The notes: generated by a model not told the origin, from the letters alone. Shown: positions 9,620-20,782, numbered from the stretch's first letter. The stretch is DNA of 64,000 bases from Hydractinia symbiolongicarpus (GCF_029227915.1 NC_079884.1:9548001-9612000); one strand, 5' to 3'. Numbers and translations are program-made.

Positions 9620-10391
9620 TTAAGACATATCAATGTCAATCATTTCCTCAAATAGCTCCCGCGTATCATCGTCAGGTAATGTGAAGTGATTGAGGTAATA
9701 ATTCTCAATGCCCAGAGTATCGTCCCTCAATCTGCACCAGGCATGTACGGCACTCGGATCATTGCATTCCGGTTTCCTCACAGTCTTATCAGGGTACATT
9801 GATTTTAACGTGTTTATCCTTGCACCGAGTTGCCTACGCTGGCATCGGATCATGTAGTGCCTATGACTGCCTTTTTTTCCATGCTCGTGAGGATCCTTTT
9901 TATCACCCACACAGCACAGTATCATATTGATATCGGTGTGGGACATGTCTCTGTCGTAGTTCTGAGTTGTCCCGGGTCTGTGTTCTAAAAATCGTCTTCT
10001 AGGATGGAGATGGCAATATCTCTGTCCTTGATTGCCGCAGCAAGCTTCCGCATTTCCCTGGGTAGCACCTCTTCTACAACCCAGTCTAAAAAAGGGTTCT
10101 GCTTCAGGTTGACCACACCTCAACAGAAAGCAATAGAGGCCAGGTTCTGTCTGCAAAACCGTGTTTGGTTGGGTGTGGACAGATCTGTCCACACCTTGGA
10201 GGTCAGCGAAAGCGTCGTCTATCCGCATTTTGTACTTCCTAGGAACATATCACTGAATGGCTTTTACTCCCGCTCCTCGTTGATATCTTGCGGCCCTCCA
10301 AACATCAGAGGCCATGATACATTGACCTTTATCCTCGACATAAAATGATCAGACTTTTTCCTTGGAAATAATCAACCGTTGCAAGAGACAT
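9620..10391 (-). pseudogene. KilA-N/MSV199-like protein, copy 3, degraded
   Basis: The third paralogue. The start ATG at 10391 follows TTTATAGAA; the N-terminal domain is frameshifted within about 20 codons and much of it is not readable. The C-terminal domain is clearer, in a frame that stops at 9620 (GKKGSHRHYMIRCQRRQLG and a DIDMS end), and it matches the C-terminal domain of copy 1 in the placing of HYMIRCQRR against SYYCAGVQRR. It is the most decayed of the three. Confidence 0.6.
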
Positions 10392-10434
10392 TTCTATAAA
10401 CCAATGTTCAGCCGAAGGATTTCACCGTGGTCAT
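10392..10434 (-). promoter_or_regulatory. Conserved leader upstream of KilA-N copy 3
   Basis: On the minus strand GACCACGGTGAAATCCTTCG leads to TTTATAGAA and the ATG of copy 3. The element overlaps the stop codon of the ATPase gene at 10431-10433. Confidence 0.5.
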
Positions 10435-10970
10435 TCGAGAATCCTCCAAGTCCTGGGATGTTCCAACATCACGTACAAGCATGCGTGTTTGGATTTTTTA
10501 AGCCCAGACTTGAGTCGGGGATCAAATTGGTTTCGTCGTCGATTTTTCCTCCTCAGATTCTTGGGCAAAGCAGTGTAGCTCTGGGTTAAGAATCAAAGAC
10601 TATGCCTTCTATGCATACCACTGATGGCAAGCTCAAGTAGGGACTGTCTCCTCCTATCGAGGCTTTCGACGGCTATGACGTCGTCGACTATGAAGAGGGT
10701 CTCCTCACCCGCCAACAATGAGGATAGTTTTTGGATCCATTCAAACAACTCCTTTCCAGGATCTATCTGGAACACGTAAGGGTCCCTCCAGAGTGAGGCT
10801 CTCTCAAGATACGTCTTATTCCATTTCAGGGTAGGACATAATATCACTATGTTGTGATAGTGTGCCCTATACTCATTTTCCAGCAGATCCAAACACCGCT
10901 GTGTTTTCCCACAGGACGTCGGGCTTGTGAAAATAGCTGCATGTGGCTCTTTTACGACGTCTAACACCAT
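10431..10970 (-). pseudogene. Polinton packaging ATPase (A32/FtsK-HerA type), one stop
   Basis: A frame of 126 codons from ATG 10970 to an in-frame TGA at 10593-10595, after which the same phase continues for 53 codons to 10431. The Walker A motif is TSPTSCGKTQ at about residues 16-25 and the Walker B motif is EETLFIVDDV at about 89-98. LTQSY after the TGA fits the family's sensor region. The enzyme pumps DNA into capsids in polintoviruses and related viruses. The start follows TTATTATTAA, and the stop of the upstream zinc gene lies three bases before it. A single nonsense mutation makes this one of the less decayed genes. Confidence 0.8.
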
Positions 10971-10972
10971 TT

Positions 10973-11480
10973 AATAATAAGACCACTTACGATCGTGAAT
11001 CCTAGGGTATATCACGGCACATGAGCAACATATTAACACACCACGATGATTGTTCACCAAGGATCCTCGACAGGCAGGGCAGAACTTGGTATTTTGGGTC
11101 TGATATTCGAAGGGTAGCAGAGGATATGTTAATTTTCCATGTAGACATCGCAGAACATTGCGGTACCTCTTGACAAACAGTGCATTTTCCTGGCTCTCAG
11201 GGGGTGCCCCGACTAGTTCAATTTACTGGGGTATAATATCATATGTGAATAGAGTATACAGAAGCAGATAATTCTCATCCTGTTGAAACCCTTGAATCGC
11301 CTTGTCAATCATAATAGGGTCTACTTCGTGTTCAACGTTTTTGTTGTCTTTGTTTTTGACACCCCACCTCCCCTTCGCTTTAACCAGGCAAGCTATACAG
11401 CTTTTTGTTCTACCATTCCCCCTAATCTTGAACTTGTCGGGGGTTACAACGTGCTTGGACTTCAAACATGTCTTATCCAT
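10973..11480 (-). pseudogene. Zinc-finger protein with C-terminal zinc ribbon, one stop
   Basis: From ATG 11480 the frame runs 85 codons to a TAA at 11223-11225, then continues in phase to a TAA at 10973, three bases before the ATPase start. The N-terminal module has KTC, a KFKIRGNGR core and CIACL. The C-terminal module has FCPACRG and CCSCAVIY, a typical zinc ribbon. It could be a transcription factor of the element, by analogy with zinc-ribbon late factors of large DNA viruses, but I cannot assign it. The N-terminal module is shared with the gene at 11558. Confidence 0.55.
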
Positions 11481-11557
11481 TTGTATTTACCCTTGAGTGT
11501 TTGTGCAATACCCTGGCAACATCAGCAAGCGTCGGATACCTCCCAGTTTCCACATAT

Positions 11558-11908
11558 TTATAGTGTACCTTGATGATCAAGGTGCAAGAACTCGTAGTGT
11601 TCCCAGGTCATACCCTCAGAAAACTGAGCTTCAATATAAGCCATACAGATAGCTATGACCTCCTTGTTTTCATGCAGAGGCCTGGGGTAGTTATAACCAC
11701 ATTCCTTACAGCGAGATCTTATCCTTCGATGGCGGCATTTTGCGCGATCCTTTGAGGCTTTGTTAGCAGCGAGACAGGTGATACATTGTCTTAATATTCG
11801 ACCGTTATGCTTAATCTTGAACCGCTTTAGGGGAAGAGATCTTGAGCATTTTGAACATGTCTTGCTCTCCTCCTTGGAGAGATATAGAAATTGTATCAGA
11901 TGGTCTAA
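11558..11908 (-). pseudogene. Zinc-binding HNH-like protein fragment
   Basis: An open minus-strand frame of 117 codons without a usable ATG. It contains TCSKC, KRFKIKHNGR, CITCL, then RSRCKECG and GMTWEHYEFLHLDH. The last segment resembles the MTWxNxxxxHxDH motif of small HNH-type zinc nucleases of large DNA viruses and Polintons. The frame stops at 11558 just after the HLDH motif; a further cysteine pair can be read beyond the stop. Because the start is missing and the C-terminus is cut, it is called a pseudogene. Confidence 0.5.
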
Positions 11909-11921
11909 TTAGGTTTGGGAA

Positions 11922-12071
11922 CTATGATTGCGGGTAACCAGTATCCTCTTGTTGTTTCATTTCTTCCTTTCTTTTCTTCATCAGTGCCGCCAACTTGTGT
12001 CCTTGGGCCACACGTCCCGGATGCTTTACTGGTTTTGTAATGACTCTTTATTGTTTCTCTTCTTCACTCAT
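11922..12071 (-). pseudogene. Very small basic Polinton protein, internal stop
   Basis: Fifty codons from ATG 12071 to TAG at 11922-11924, with a TAA at codon 8. The remaining sequence is basic and helical (KHPGRVAQGHKLAALMKKRK). The start codon is part of an ATAGAATAAATGAG junction identical to that before the gene at 2526. Short basic proteins of this style occur in cnidarian Polintons; function unknown. Confidence 0.4.
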
Positions 12072-12537
12072 TTATTCTATGGCACCGCCCGGGGCTCTTT
12101 CTCCTCCACCTCCTCCTCCCTTTTCTTACCCATATGCCTCGCGGTATGTCCGCTACCAAGATAGGCGCTAAACACCTCCCAATGGTGCAGTACACAAGGA
12201 TCCCGAGATCTGTCATAAAGTCCCGGATAATAGGGTCTTCGCCCTCAACACTGTCTATACCCACTATATTCCCAATCATGCTAGCATAGAGGCTGATCAC
12301 GTGAGTAGACAGTGCCCTGGCTGTTTTCTCCCCCTTTTCGTGGAGTTCCCGCTGTGCATACTCGACATGTACCTTTTCAATGGCCTCGTCAAGAGCCTTG
12401 TCAACAAACCTTTCTGTGCTTTTTTTGTGTAAAATGTGTCCTTTGCTTTTGCGTGGGGCCTCTTTCAAAGCCTGGCGTTTATCGATGGATTTCTCTATCT
12501 GCTCATAGGTTTCGAATACTCGTGCGATATCAGACAT
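12064..12537 (-). pseudogene. Small Polinton protein, frameshifted C-terminus
   Basis: The frame begins at ATG 12537, 11 bases after TATAATAAAG, and gives a helical protein (ETYEQIEKSIDKRQALKEAP) followed by a hydrophobic C-terminal half (FMTDLGILVYCTIGRCLAPI). The last ~20 residues are an arginine/tryptophan-rich run that looks frameshifted; another phase ends in a TAA that abuts the ATG at 12071. No recognised domain. Confidence 0.45.
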
Positions 12538-12545
12538 TCTCTTTA

Positions 12546-12755
12546 TTATACGTCGATATCGAAAAAAGCAAAACGCACAGAGCATACGGTAGAAGTATAG
12601 CAATTAGTAACCACACCTCCATTTATACACCAGGCGGTAATGGCAACGGGCAAGGGTCGTAATCTGGTCAGGTGAACGATCCGTTTGTCATCCGCCCTGT
12701 TGAGTGCTAACTTCGATACCTCTTGGATAAAGATGTAGATGAACCTAATTTAACA
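12546..12755 (-). pseudogene. 3' remnant of an unrecognised Polinton gene
   Basis: An open minus-strand stretch of about 68 codons ends in TAA at 12546-12548, inside the promoter-like sequence of the next gene. It includes EVSKLALNRADDKRIVHL. No start is visible and composition becomes AT-rich beyond 12760, which is where I place the edge of the recognisable element. Confidence 0.3.
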
Positions 12756-12759
12756 GTGT

Positions 12760-15700
12760 TTAAAGGAGAGACGAAATAATTACACACAGATCCTTGGTGT
12801 AATATAGTAGAAAGAGAAGTTATAAACCTTACATCTTCACAATATCTATCGCCCTTCCACATGGCATCAGAATTCGTCCTTTTTCACGCTTGTAGGAGTT
12901 AGAAACTGGAACAGTCGTGCTAAATCTATCTAGTAGCTGGTTTTGTTTTATCTCTATCATATCGATTGCCGTTGTATTCGCTGCGTCAACACCGTGGTAT
13001 TGTTGTTGTCGACGTGCTGTTCGCAACGTAGTCTGCTGGTCAAATATACTGGTATTTCAACGTCCTATTTAGATAACTTTCCTGTTGGTCGAACAAAAAT
13101 ATGATAGATGAAGAAAGGAAGTATTCCCTATCTTTATGAGAAAAGTCTGAAAGAAAGATTATTTTTGAGAACGATTGTCTAGTTGGGTAAACAAGACCGT
13201 AGGATCAAGAAATTTGATCTGGAGGGTTGCAGTATATTATGCAAGCTTAAACCTTTTATTGAGAAAGAGGTATTTTTTCCTATTTGATAAAAGGCTTTCC
13301 AACGTGGAGAAAAAACATTTAATTTTGAAGACGCAGTGATACTACCAAAGAACAATTAGTTGTCTGTATTAGTTATTAGATACGTCAATGTGGCTATTGG
13401 ATGATACCATTGTCCTCAAAGTAGAATTCGCAGAAGGATGACAGGCCAACAAGTAATGGCCGAGATTTAAGGATCATATACGTAGTAACGACGAAAAAAA
13501 TCCCGTTGGTGCGGAAGCGAAGTTTTTGAGACTCTCAAGCAAATTGACGATGAAGAAATCAAATAATTTCTACTTGATCACTGCTGCGAGTGAAGAAAAA
13601 AAAATCCTCCAGCAGCATAACACATGGGTGGTTTATGAAAACAACAGATTCGATCCGTGCGATATTCTAAAAGACATTCACAGTAAACACGATGCAAATT
13701 TAAACAAAGAATCGTAAAAAACATTTTTAACGTGTGCCAAAACTATCATTAATTCTACAATTATGGTAACAAAAAATTTGGTCAATGTATAGCATTAATC
13801 CATTTTCATCACTTGCCCTGCTCACGATGAAATCATTTTTTTTTACCTCACCTTTGTTGTGTTGATAGCGCCTCCCTGTATCTAAAAAGACAATGGCTAA
13901 GGACATCATATGTTAAACATATTCTGAAATAAATAGAGATCTGCTTCTTTTATACCTCCTTGGCTCAATATGAGTCTTCTATATTATACAGGTCTCTATC
14001 GTAGATCTTACTCTCCATCATGGTTGTCACGTTACAGGGAAGAAATAAGTGCCCGCGTAAGAAGAAAAAAATTGCGAAGTTGTTTGGTGGGAATAGGGTC
14101 GTGCGATAAGACTATATTGGACGGACTCATTTTTTTAAAAATACATTTGCGCAGCCAGTCATAGTAGTAAAGGTTCACCTCTTTTATAAAAAAGTTAGTT
14201 CTATTATGATATGTTAATATTTCTTTTCCACACTGTCAGCAAGATAATTGTTCTTTCTGTCTGTGTAGCATAAAATGTTTTTTTTCACAGAGCTAGCTAT
14301 CTAGCTACAAATTTGTAACAAGGTTTAAGAACTCAAATGTTTCACTTTCAACGCGACTATATGCAACTATATTTTGTTCAAAAGTAATTTGAAAAATTTT
14401 ACGGGAGCTGTTCGCTCGCAAATTTAAGATTCGCGGAAACTATCTTAGCCAAAATAAGGTAACAAATGTTGTGATCTGCTTTAGTTTTAAATCAAAATTT
14501 AGAAATCAAGAGGATGAAGTTATTACGGCCAAAAAGAAACACCGTTTAAAACGCTCCACAGAATATGCATTAAAAAATTTACCTTCGCTAAGCGCGCCGT
14601 TGTATGTGCACTAAGAAGTTTGTTGTAACTTTAGTTTTTCCAAAAGGTAATACACAAAGTTATTTTTGAAAAGGTATGCACCCCAAAATAAACACCGCTG
14701 TATAAACATTTTTCTAATTTGTGACACGATTGACTTTTACTAGGACCCTCAACCCATCGGTTCTCGTGACCAGTTATATTGATTTCATATTCGTTTTGTT
14801 TTACTGTGTAATAGCATATCAAACTAGCAATTGAAACGCACAATCATCAAGGTGATTTTTTCGCAGAAGTGTTGACAGGTGTGGTGGAAACCACGGATTT
14901 TTTGTTATTGCATTTCAAATTTAGAACGCCCAATAAAATAGCTAATTTTTTCTTAGAATGTTTAATAAATATTCTTCTTTTTTCAGGAGTTAATCCACTT
15001 ACCATAACATCCTTCTTTCATGCAAACAACAAAAATGTTATGATATGGCAATAAAGGTTCGGTAAAAATATCTATTTTATGATTGATGTTTTTATAAAAT
15101 GACCTCTAATCCAACAGAAAGGGTAAGACTTTGCAATTGTGGCTTATCATTCTAACAAATATTATTTTTTTGTTAAATTTTATTTTTTGAAATCACTGGA
15201 ATTTAAGCGTAGGATGTGCGTACATTACGCGTGAAGTAATTCTAATTAGAATATGGATAACAACTATTGTCTGTCTTTCTTATCTTTTTTAAAATCAATT
15301 TTAATATAAGTATTTAATTTATAGGCTTACATTCCGTCTTTTGTTAGTTTTTCTAAGAATTTAGTTTGCTTTATTTCCTTCTCCAAGCTGACAATCTCAA
15401 AATAAGACACGTGGAAGCGAAACTGTGGTAAGCAAGCTAGTTTCTGCAAAGAAATAAATTGTAGCATTTCCTTCAAACAAGTGACTCATTGCACCTGAGA
15501 TTTCCTGTTAGTTTTCTCTTACAAAAGCTCCTAAGTTAAAACCCATAGTGTTGGTTACACAGGTTACTATATTTGCTGACAGTTGACAAGATCTCCTTGA
15601 TTTTAATTCTGGATCTTTAGTCAGTCGATATAAGCTTTCACTGAATATTTTACGTCAAAGTGAAAACGATGATGCCTTATCAATTAAACAAAAAGTTATT

Positions 15701-17387
15701 ATCAAATAGTTTAAATTAATACTAGAGATGCTACATTTTTGGAACAAGTGCTCCTCTGTCGTTATAATGCATATGGTTCAAGTTCTCTAAACTCTTCAAT
15801 CATTGCATTAATGTACAAGTATAGTTCGTGCATCATTTTCCTGTCAAAAATTTAATTAAGCAGGTGAAGAAAATATATTCCCAATAAACAATGGTCTAAA
15901 AACATTATATCCTTTATAAATAAAATAACTTTTACACTTTATACCTCACATATAACCCAAGCCATATGATCCATTTTTTACGGTTTATCAAAATTTGGTC
16001 ATCGAAATCTTCTCCTTCTCCTTTAGATAAAAATTCCAAGGAATTACCTTGTAAAGATATCACTTTGTCGAATCAATTTAAAAATGATACAATATTTTAA
16101 TTTCAACAAAATTTGCCACAATAAAAAAAAGTAATGCCGAACACAATTTTTATTTTTTGTAGTGTGAAGTTCTAAACTGTTTTGAATAGAATATAAGATA
16201 GTTGTTTTAAAATTTCACTACGGAGACAAAAAAGATTTTTTTCACCTTACTACCGCTCCTTCAATTCCCTTTATGCGGAAGCTCTTACTTCCTGGTTGTA
16301 CGGTAAATAAATACCATTATTACACAATATAAGCAAAAATGTTTATTACACAAAACTCCAAACAAATGTATGAAACAAGCAATTTAATTATTCTGAAATT
16401 TCGATATGGTCCTACGAACACGGGGCACGCTGCACCCTCACTTGTTTGAACGTAAGGCCTAGTAGATAACCATTAACATGACACAAAGTTTATAATCAAC
16501 AAGGTTAGATTCAAAGCTATCTTTGTTTGTACAGTTTTGTAATCACCTCAAATTTATTAACACAGGTTGAAGATAGACGGAAGTTGCATTAAGGCAACGT
16601 GGCATCACTATTAGAGACCAGTGCAAAAGCGTATATCAAGAGAAACCACTGGTTTAAAGCTAAAACAAAAAATTTCTCAGAAATATAGAAAAATTATAAA
16701 TTACAAAGTAATTACAAAACCTGCTTATTATTGTGTGTATCCGAAAACACTTTAGTTACAGAGATCGAAGTTAATGGAAAGTGATTACACCAGCACATTT
16801 TTCATATTTCATTCAGCATGATAAAGTTGCGAATCTTCTAAAAATAGATTAACATTCCTCCACACGCTAAATACTTCCTGCCTTAAAAGTAAATAGCTAC
16901 ATTATGGATCAATACAGGTGAGTAAAGTAATGCATCCCGGTTATTGGTTAGATATAAAAATAGCTACGCAATAAACAAATGACGCGAAAAATCAAAAAAT
17001 TATTAATTTTTCATAATAAAACAAATCGGACCACATATATATTCAAAGTGCTTGCACTAAACGAGGTTACCGATACACGGCATTTTCGTTACATGAAAAA
17101 AAAAAGAAATATTACAATGAAATAATAGGATTAATTCCTGAAAAAAGAAAAAATATTTAACGTTCTAAGAAAAAATTAGCCGTTTTACTGCGTGTTTCGG
17201 ATTACGCAAAATCCAGAGTTTGTACAATATCTCTTAATATTTCTTCGAAAAATTGTTTTTGATTGTTTGGTGATGTATAAAAAGGGAGTGTTTTCAGTTA
17301 AGTGCAATGAAAAAAACTTGCAGTCTGGAATTGGGAGCTATCATACTATCGTCATGACGAATCTTTATGTCTTGATTAGTAAGCAAT
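12760..17387. other. AT-rich stretch, no gene recognised; old repeat copy inside
   Basis: No reading frame shows conserved motifs or coherent splice structure. The only structure I see is a diverged relative of the downstream tandem unit at roughly 15290-16510. Confidence 0.4.
15290..16510 (+). repeat. Old diverged copy of the tandem unit
   Basis: Three blocks align in order with the unit at 17388. Block 1 at 15298-15410 matches 19343-19445 (AAGTATTTAATTTATAGGCT against AAGTATTTACTTTACAGGCT). Block 2 at 16235-16350 matches 19515-19635. Block 3 at 16435-16500 matches 19695-19755. Divergence is far greater than between the two later copies. The order and orientation are the same; intervening lengths differ. 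Confidence 0.5.
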
Positions 17388-17630
17388 GGTTTCTACATTA
17401 ATTACTATTATTTTGTTGGAAAAATGTTTGATTTCTGAAGTTTTATTTAAATCTTGAAATGCAACTCAAAAAGATGTCACATCTAATATGGCTTATACCA
17501 GCTAAAGTTGGTTGGAAATTCTGCTGGAAATTCTGCACTCGCTAATATACTTTGTTATTCCAAAAAATTGTGTCATTACGATTTTTAATAAACAAAAACT
17601 CCATTTTTAGTTTTAGGAAGCAATTTGTTA

Positions 17631-18488
17631 ATGAGTATAGATTCATCTCCGCTCTTCGACACCAATCAAAACATCACAAGCGATCAATTTCTAACTCCTG
17701 CAAGAGTGAAGAAGGACATTCTACGAATTCTGATATCGTGTGGAAGGGCGATAGAAAAGACAAAATGTGAATATGTATGTTTGATACAATGAGCACTATC
17801 TTTTGTCAAAACAAAAAACATGTTGTAGCTAACTTATTCTGGTAATTCTTTAGGGTAACATCATCAGTGGTCGTGGTTGCGCTCAAGGATCTGTGTGTAA
17901 CTATTTTCTTCCTCCGGTGGACGCCGCTAATGTAAGTTCCCTAACATAACGAGGGAATTTTTCTAAATCAAATCTTCATCTAACTGAAAAATATTGCATT
18001 CTTAGGACTTAGACATGATAAGGCAGTTCACTGCGATTATCCAGGCGATTGTTCCTGCCATAGTTGCTGTGCATAACGATGAGCATAACATCTATCCACC
18101 ACGTACTGCTGTAGTCAATCCATTAAAAACCGTGGTTCCTTGTCTTTCACAAAGTTATGGAAGCCTGAGAGCTGCAACACGGGTAAGTGTTAATATGCTA
18201 CCAGTTATAACAATGTACTTGTGATATTATTGAAAAATTTACAGCTTAAATATTTTATATTACTTTTAGTATTTTCAGCGAAAATTAAAAGTTACGAAAG
18301 GAGAGTATCAAATCACAAGAGGTAGCTTTCACACCTTCCCTATGAAACAAGATTGTCAACCATCTAAGGTGACAAGTAAAGATGTGCAGAAATTCTCCAT
18401 ATTCTACGAAGCATTTGTGACATTCTTAGCTATGGAACGAAAAGTTCAACTTAGTCTAACGAAGAAATTTTTTCACCATCTTCAATAA
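17631..18488 (+). CDS. Unrecognised four-exon gene, copy 1
   Basis: Exons by splice sites and phase: 17631-17774, 17854-17931, 18006-18182 and 18270-18488 (stop). All three introns are short (74-87 bases), in phase 0, with donors GTATGT, GTAAGT and GTAAGT and acceptors TTTAG, CTTAG and TTTAG. The product is 205 residues from the ATG at 17631; an upstream exon is possible because a TTTTAG acceptor precedes it by about 20 bases. Segments include CAQGSVCNYFLPPVDAAN, QAIVPAIVAVHNDEHNIYPP and RKLKVTKGEYQITRGSFHTF. No signal peptide, membrane helix or known domain is apparent. An alternative acceptor at 18277 would shorten exon 4 by three residues. Confidence 0.6.
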
Positions 18489-19959
18489 GTTGACGAGATG
18501 TAAATTAGTTGTATAATATTACTTGTTGTAATAATTTAGTTTGGCAACATGTTACGCTCTTTTAACCGTATTCGGTCCGTATATTATATGGCTATGAAAC
18601 TATATTGATCTATATCTATAAATATCTATATATATCTATAAATTTTTAGGTCCGATACCTTTCTTTGATATTGGCCATTACTCGAAACTACCCCTAAAAA
18701 TCTCTATGAAATCTTTATAATGGGGAAAATTTAATAACTCCTGTTAGAATTATTATTAGAACTTCAAACTTGCAACACAACTTTGTTTTATTAAAAAGAA
18801 TCATTTTGCATAATTTAGAAACATGATCAATCCGACTTCCCGAAATCGGAAAAAACCGGATTTTCGGGCAATTTTTGGCAATTTTTTATGCGATCCACGT
18901 AAAAACCGCCTTAGAAGAAATGAATCTTTAAAGTTATTTTAAAAATTGATGAGAACAATGATTATGTGAAAAAAGCTCCCCAAGTAAATGAGATTCATAA
19001 AAAAAATATTTCCCTCTAGAGTATTAACAACAATTACAGAATCTTTCAAATTTCCATTGTTTTCTAAAGTAATGGAAATCGTGCAGTTAACATTTGTCGC
19101 GTTTGACATTTGTAGCGTTTGACAATTGTGGCGTTTAATATTTGCCAATCGAAATCTAATTTGAACCTCTTCTCCTTCCTCTTCTTCTGGGGATAACAAT
19201 TTAAGAAGTTGATGTACATCAACTTTGTCAAAATATAATTTTGTGGAATGATTTTAAGGATGATAAAATGTTTTGTTTCCCAAAAAAAACGTGGTACATT
19301 TTTTTAGCAGGAGACCTGTTTTATTTTCTATCTATTAAAAAATTAATTTTAATACAAGTATTTACTTTACAGGCTTATATTCCTTTTTTTATCATTTTTT
19401 ATAAGAATTAAGTTTGTTTCATTTCCTTCTTCAATACTGACATTAAAATTTCGATTTTTTTGTGGTGTGAAACATCGATTGCTTTTAAAGTTTAAAAGTG
19501 GCAACAAACTCTTTTTTACCTAACTACCGCTCTTTGTTGATGTATTCTGTGCCCTTTTATGCGAAAGCACTTTTTACTCAGATGGTACGGTATAACAAAT
19601 AGCATTAATAGATCTATAAACAATGATGTTTATTAGAGGAGACGAACCAATCAGACAAACCTTATGAAACAACACAGAGCGCGCTTCATCAATTTGGTCC
19701 TCAGTTGTTTGAAAGCGAGGTCTTTCAGATAACTATATGACAATAATACTTATAACTAACTGATTAAAATTTGAATTTTCGCATAGAGATTTGGTAAAAT
19801 TGCTAGAATAATAGATGGGTTTGGACAGTTTCCATAATTTCGATATTTGTTTGAAACTGTGACAGCAGAGTTTCTTATTTTTATACTAAATTATGCTGCG
19901 CATGCAAGTAGCGACAAACATTACCTCAAAAAACATTAACAGATATTCCGTTCAACTTA

Positions 19960-20355
19960 GGAGCTGTTCGCATGGGAACCGGGTAAATGCTTCAGCATGA
20001 TATCAAGTCGAGATCTTGGATTGTTATCAAACTCTTGACAAAATTTAGTTGCGTTCAATTGAGTAAAAATATTTACCCGCCTACCGAGATCTCGGGTGCG
20101 CACGACCGAGATCTCGGTAAGCGGGTAATACATTTTCCCATATGGACAGAAGTTTCCTCGGCTGGCGAGATAAATTTATGTCGATTCGGCATAATTTTTA
20201 AAAATAAACAATATATTCTTATCACAATAAACAATAGAAACTTATCACACGGTATTCTCCCATTTTCTCACCCATGACATATGAACAGAAAGTAAAAATT
20301 ATATCATGCAGAAATATTTCCTAGCCGAGGAAATGTTTCCCATATAAACAGCCCC
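19960..20355. mobile_element. PIF/Harbinger-type MITE
   Basis: The ends are inverted repeats: GGAGCTGTTCGCATGGGAA on the left and, reading from the right end, GGGGCTGTTTATATGGGAAA. Each is flanked by TTA, the target duplication typical of PIF/Harbinger. The ~396-bp body has no coding capacity. It contains a strong palindrome at 20073-20128. In the second tandem unit the left end has been deleted. Confidence 0.7.
20073..20128. repeat. Long palindrome inside the MITE
   Basis: TTACCCGC, TACCGAGATCTCGG and GTGCGCAC occur with their reverse complements around a central GTGCGCAC, so the stretch can fold almost fully on itself. ACCGAGATCTCGGT is itself a palindrome and is present twice. The second unit retains it (about 23205-23258) with one substitution. 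Confidence 0.7.
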
Positions 20356-20416
20356 TTAGTTGCGCTTGTTGATAAATGCAGAAACTGTATCATGCATCAA
20401 GCAGTAACTTATTGAA

Positions 20417-20527
20417 AAATTCAACTTCAGTGATTATCAAATTCAACTTCAGTCATTATTAAATTCAACTTCAGACATTATCAAACTTAACTGCAGACAT
20501 CATCAAATTTAACTTCAGACACTATTT
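20417..20527 (+). repeat. 22-bp tandem repeat, five units
   Basis: Units of AAATTCAACTTCAGTCATTA plus two bases recur five times with point changes. The same array is present in the second tandem unit at about 23557-23665. Confidence 0.7.
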
Positions 20528-20782
20528 ACTTGTAAAGTTAAATAGATAACTCCTCTCTTTTCAGGAAAAACTGGTACAAGAAACATAACTTTTGCAAATA
20601 CTATCACTTTTTCGCAATCTTAGTCCATTTAATATGGAATGCCATAACTATTTTATGTATTTGAGTTTTATTACATAAGGTGCATTCTCTATTACAATAT
20701 GTGCGTTCTATATTAAAAGCACTAATCTGAAATAGGTTCCTGTCCTTCAAGCAGTGCAGTTTCTTCGTGATAATCGTCAATT

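Larger units (their letters stand above)
1582..12755. mobile_element. Degenerate Polinton/Maverick (polintovirus-like) element
   Basis: A compact run of genes on both strands in visibly GC-richer DNA. Recognisable components are a double-jelly-roll-type capsid protein gene (5498-6701), an rve-type integrase (7123-7823), a packaging ATPase with Walker A (10431-10970), KilA-N/MSV199-like genes and several small zinc-motif and coiled-coil genes. Integrase, capsid and A32-like ATPase together are diagnostic of Polintons. The protein-primed polymerase B and the adenain-like protease, expected of a full element, were not found, so this is a truncated or rearranged copy. Most genes are broken by stops or frameshifts, so it is very unlikely to be active. 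The outer limits are those of the first and last recognisable reading frames, not of terminal repeats. Confidence 0.85.
17388..20782 (+). repeat. Recent tandem duplication, unit 1 (~3.4 kb)
   Basis: The sequence from TTTCTACATTAATTACTATT to the end of ATAATCGTCAATTG is repeated immediately downstream with an offset of 3395 bases. Exons, introns and the non-coding part are almost identical, with scattered single-base differences. The boundary is shown by ATAATCGTCAATTG running straight into the first bases of the unit at 20782/20783. Confidence 0.9.

Noticed and set aside
1-12755. Polymerase B and adenain-like protease of the Polinton
   Set aside because: I looked for the DTDS-type polymerase motifs and a protease triad region on both strands and found neither; they may lie outside the window or be deleted.
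12829-13026. Polinton gene beyond the last recognised one
   Set aside because: The 65-codon minus-strand frame lies in AT-rich sequence and shows no motif; likely a chance frame.
13526-14164. Two short plus-strand frames as genes
   Set aside because: No motif, no splice context and no counterpart in the younger tandem units.
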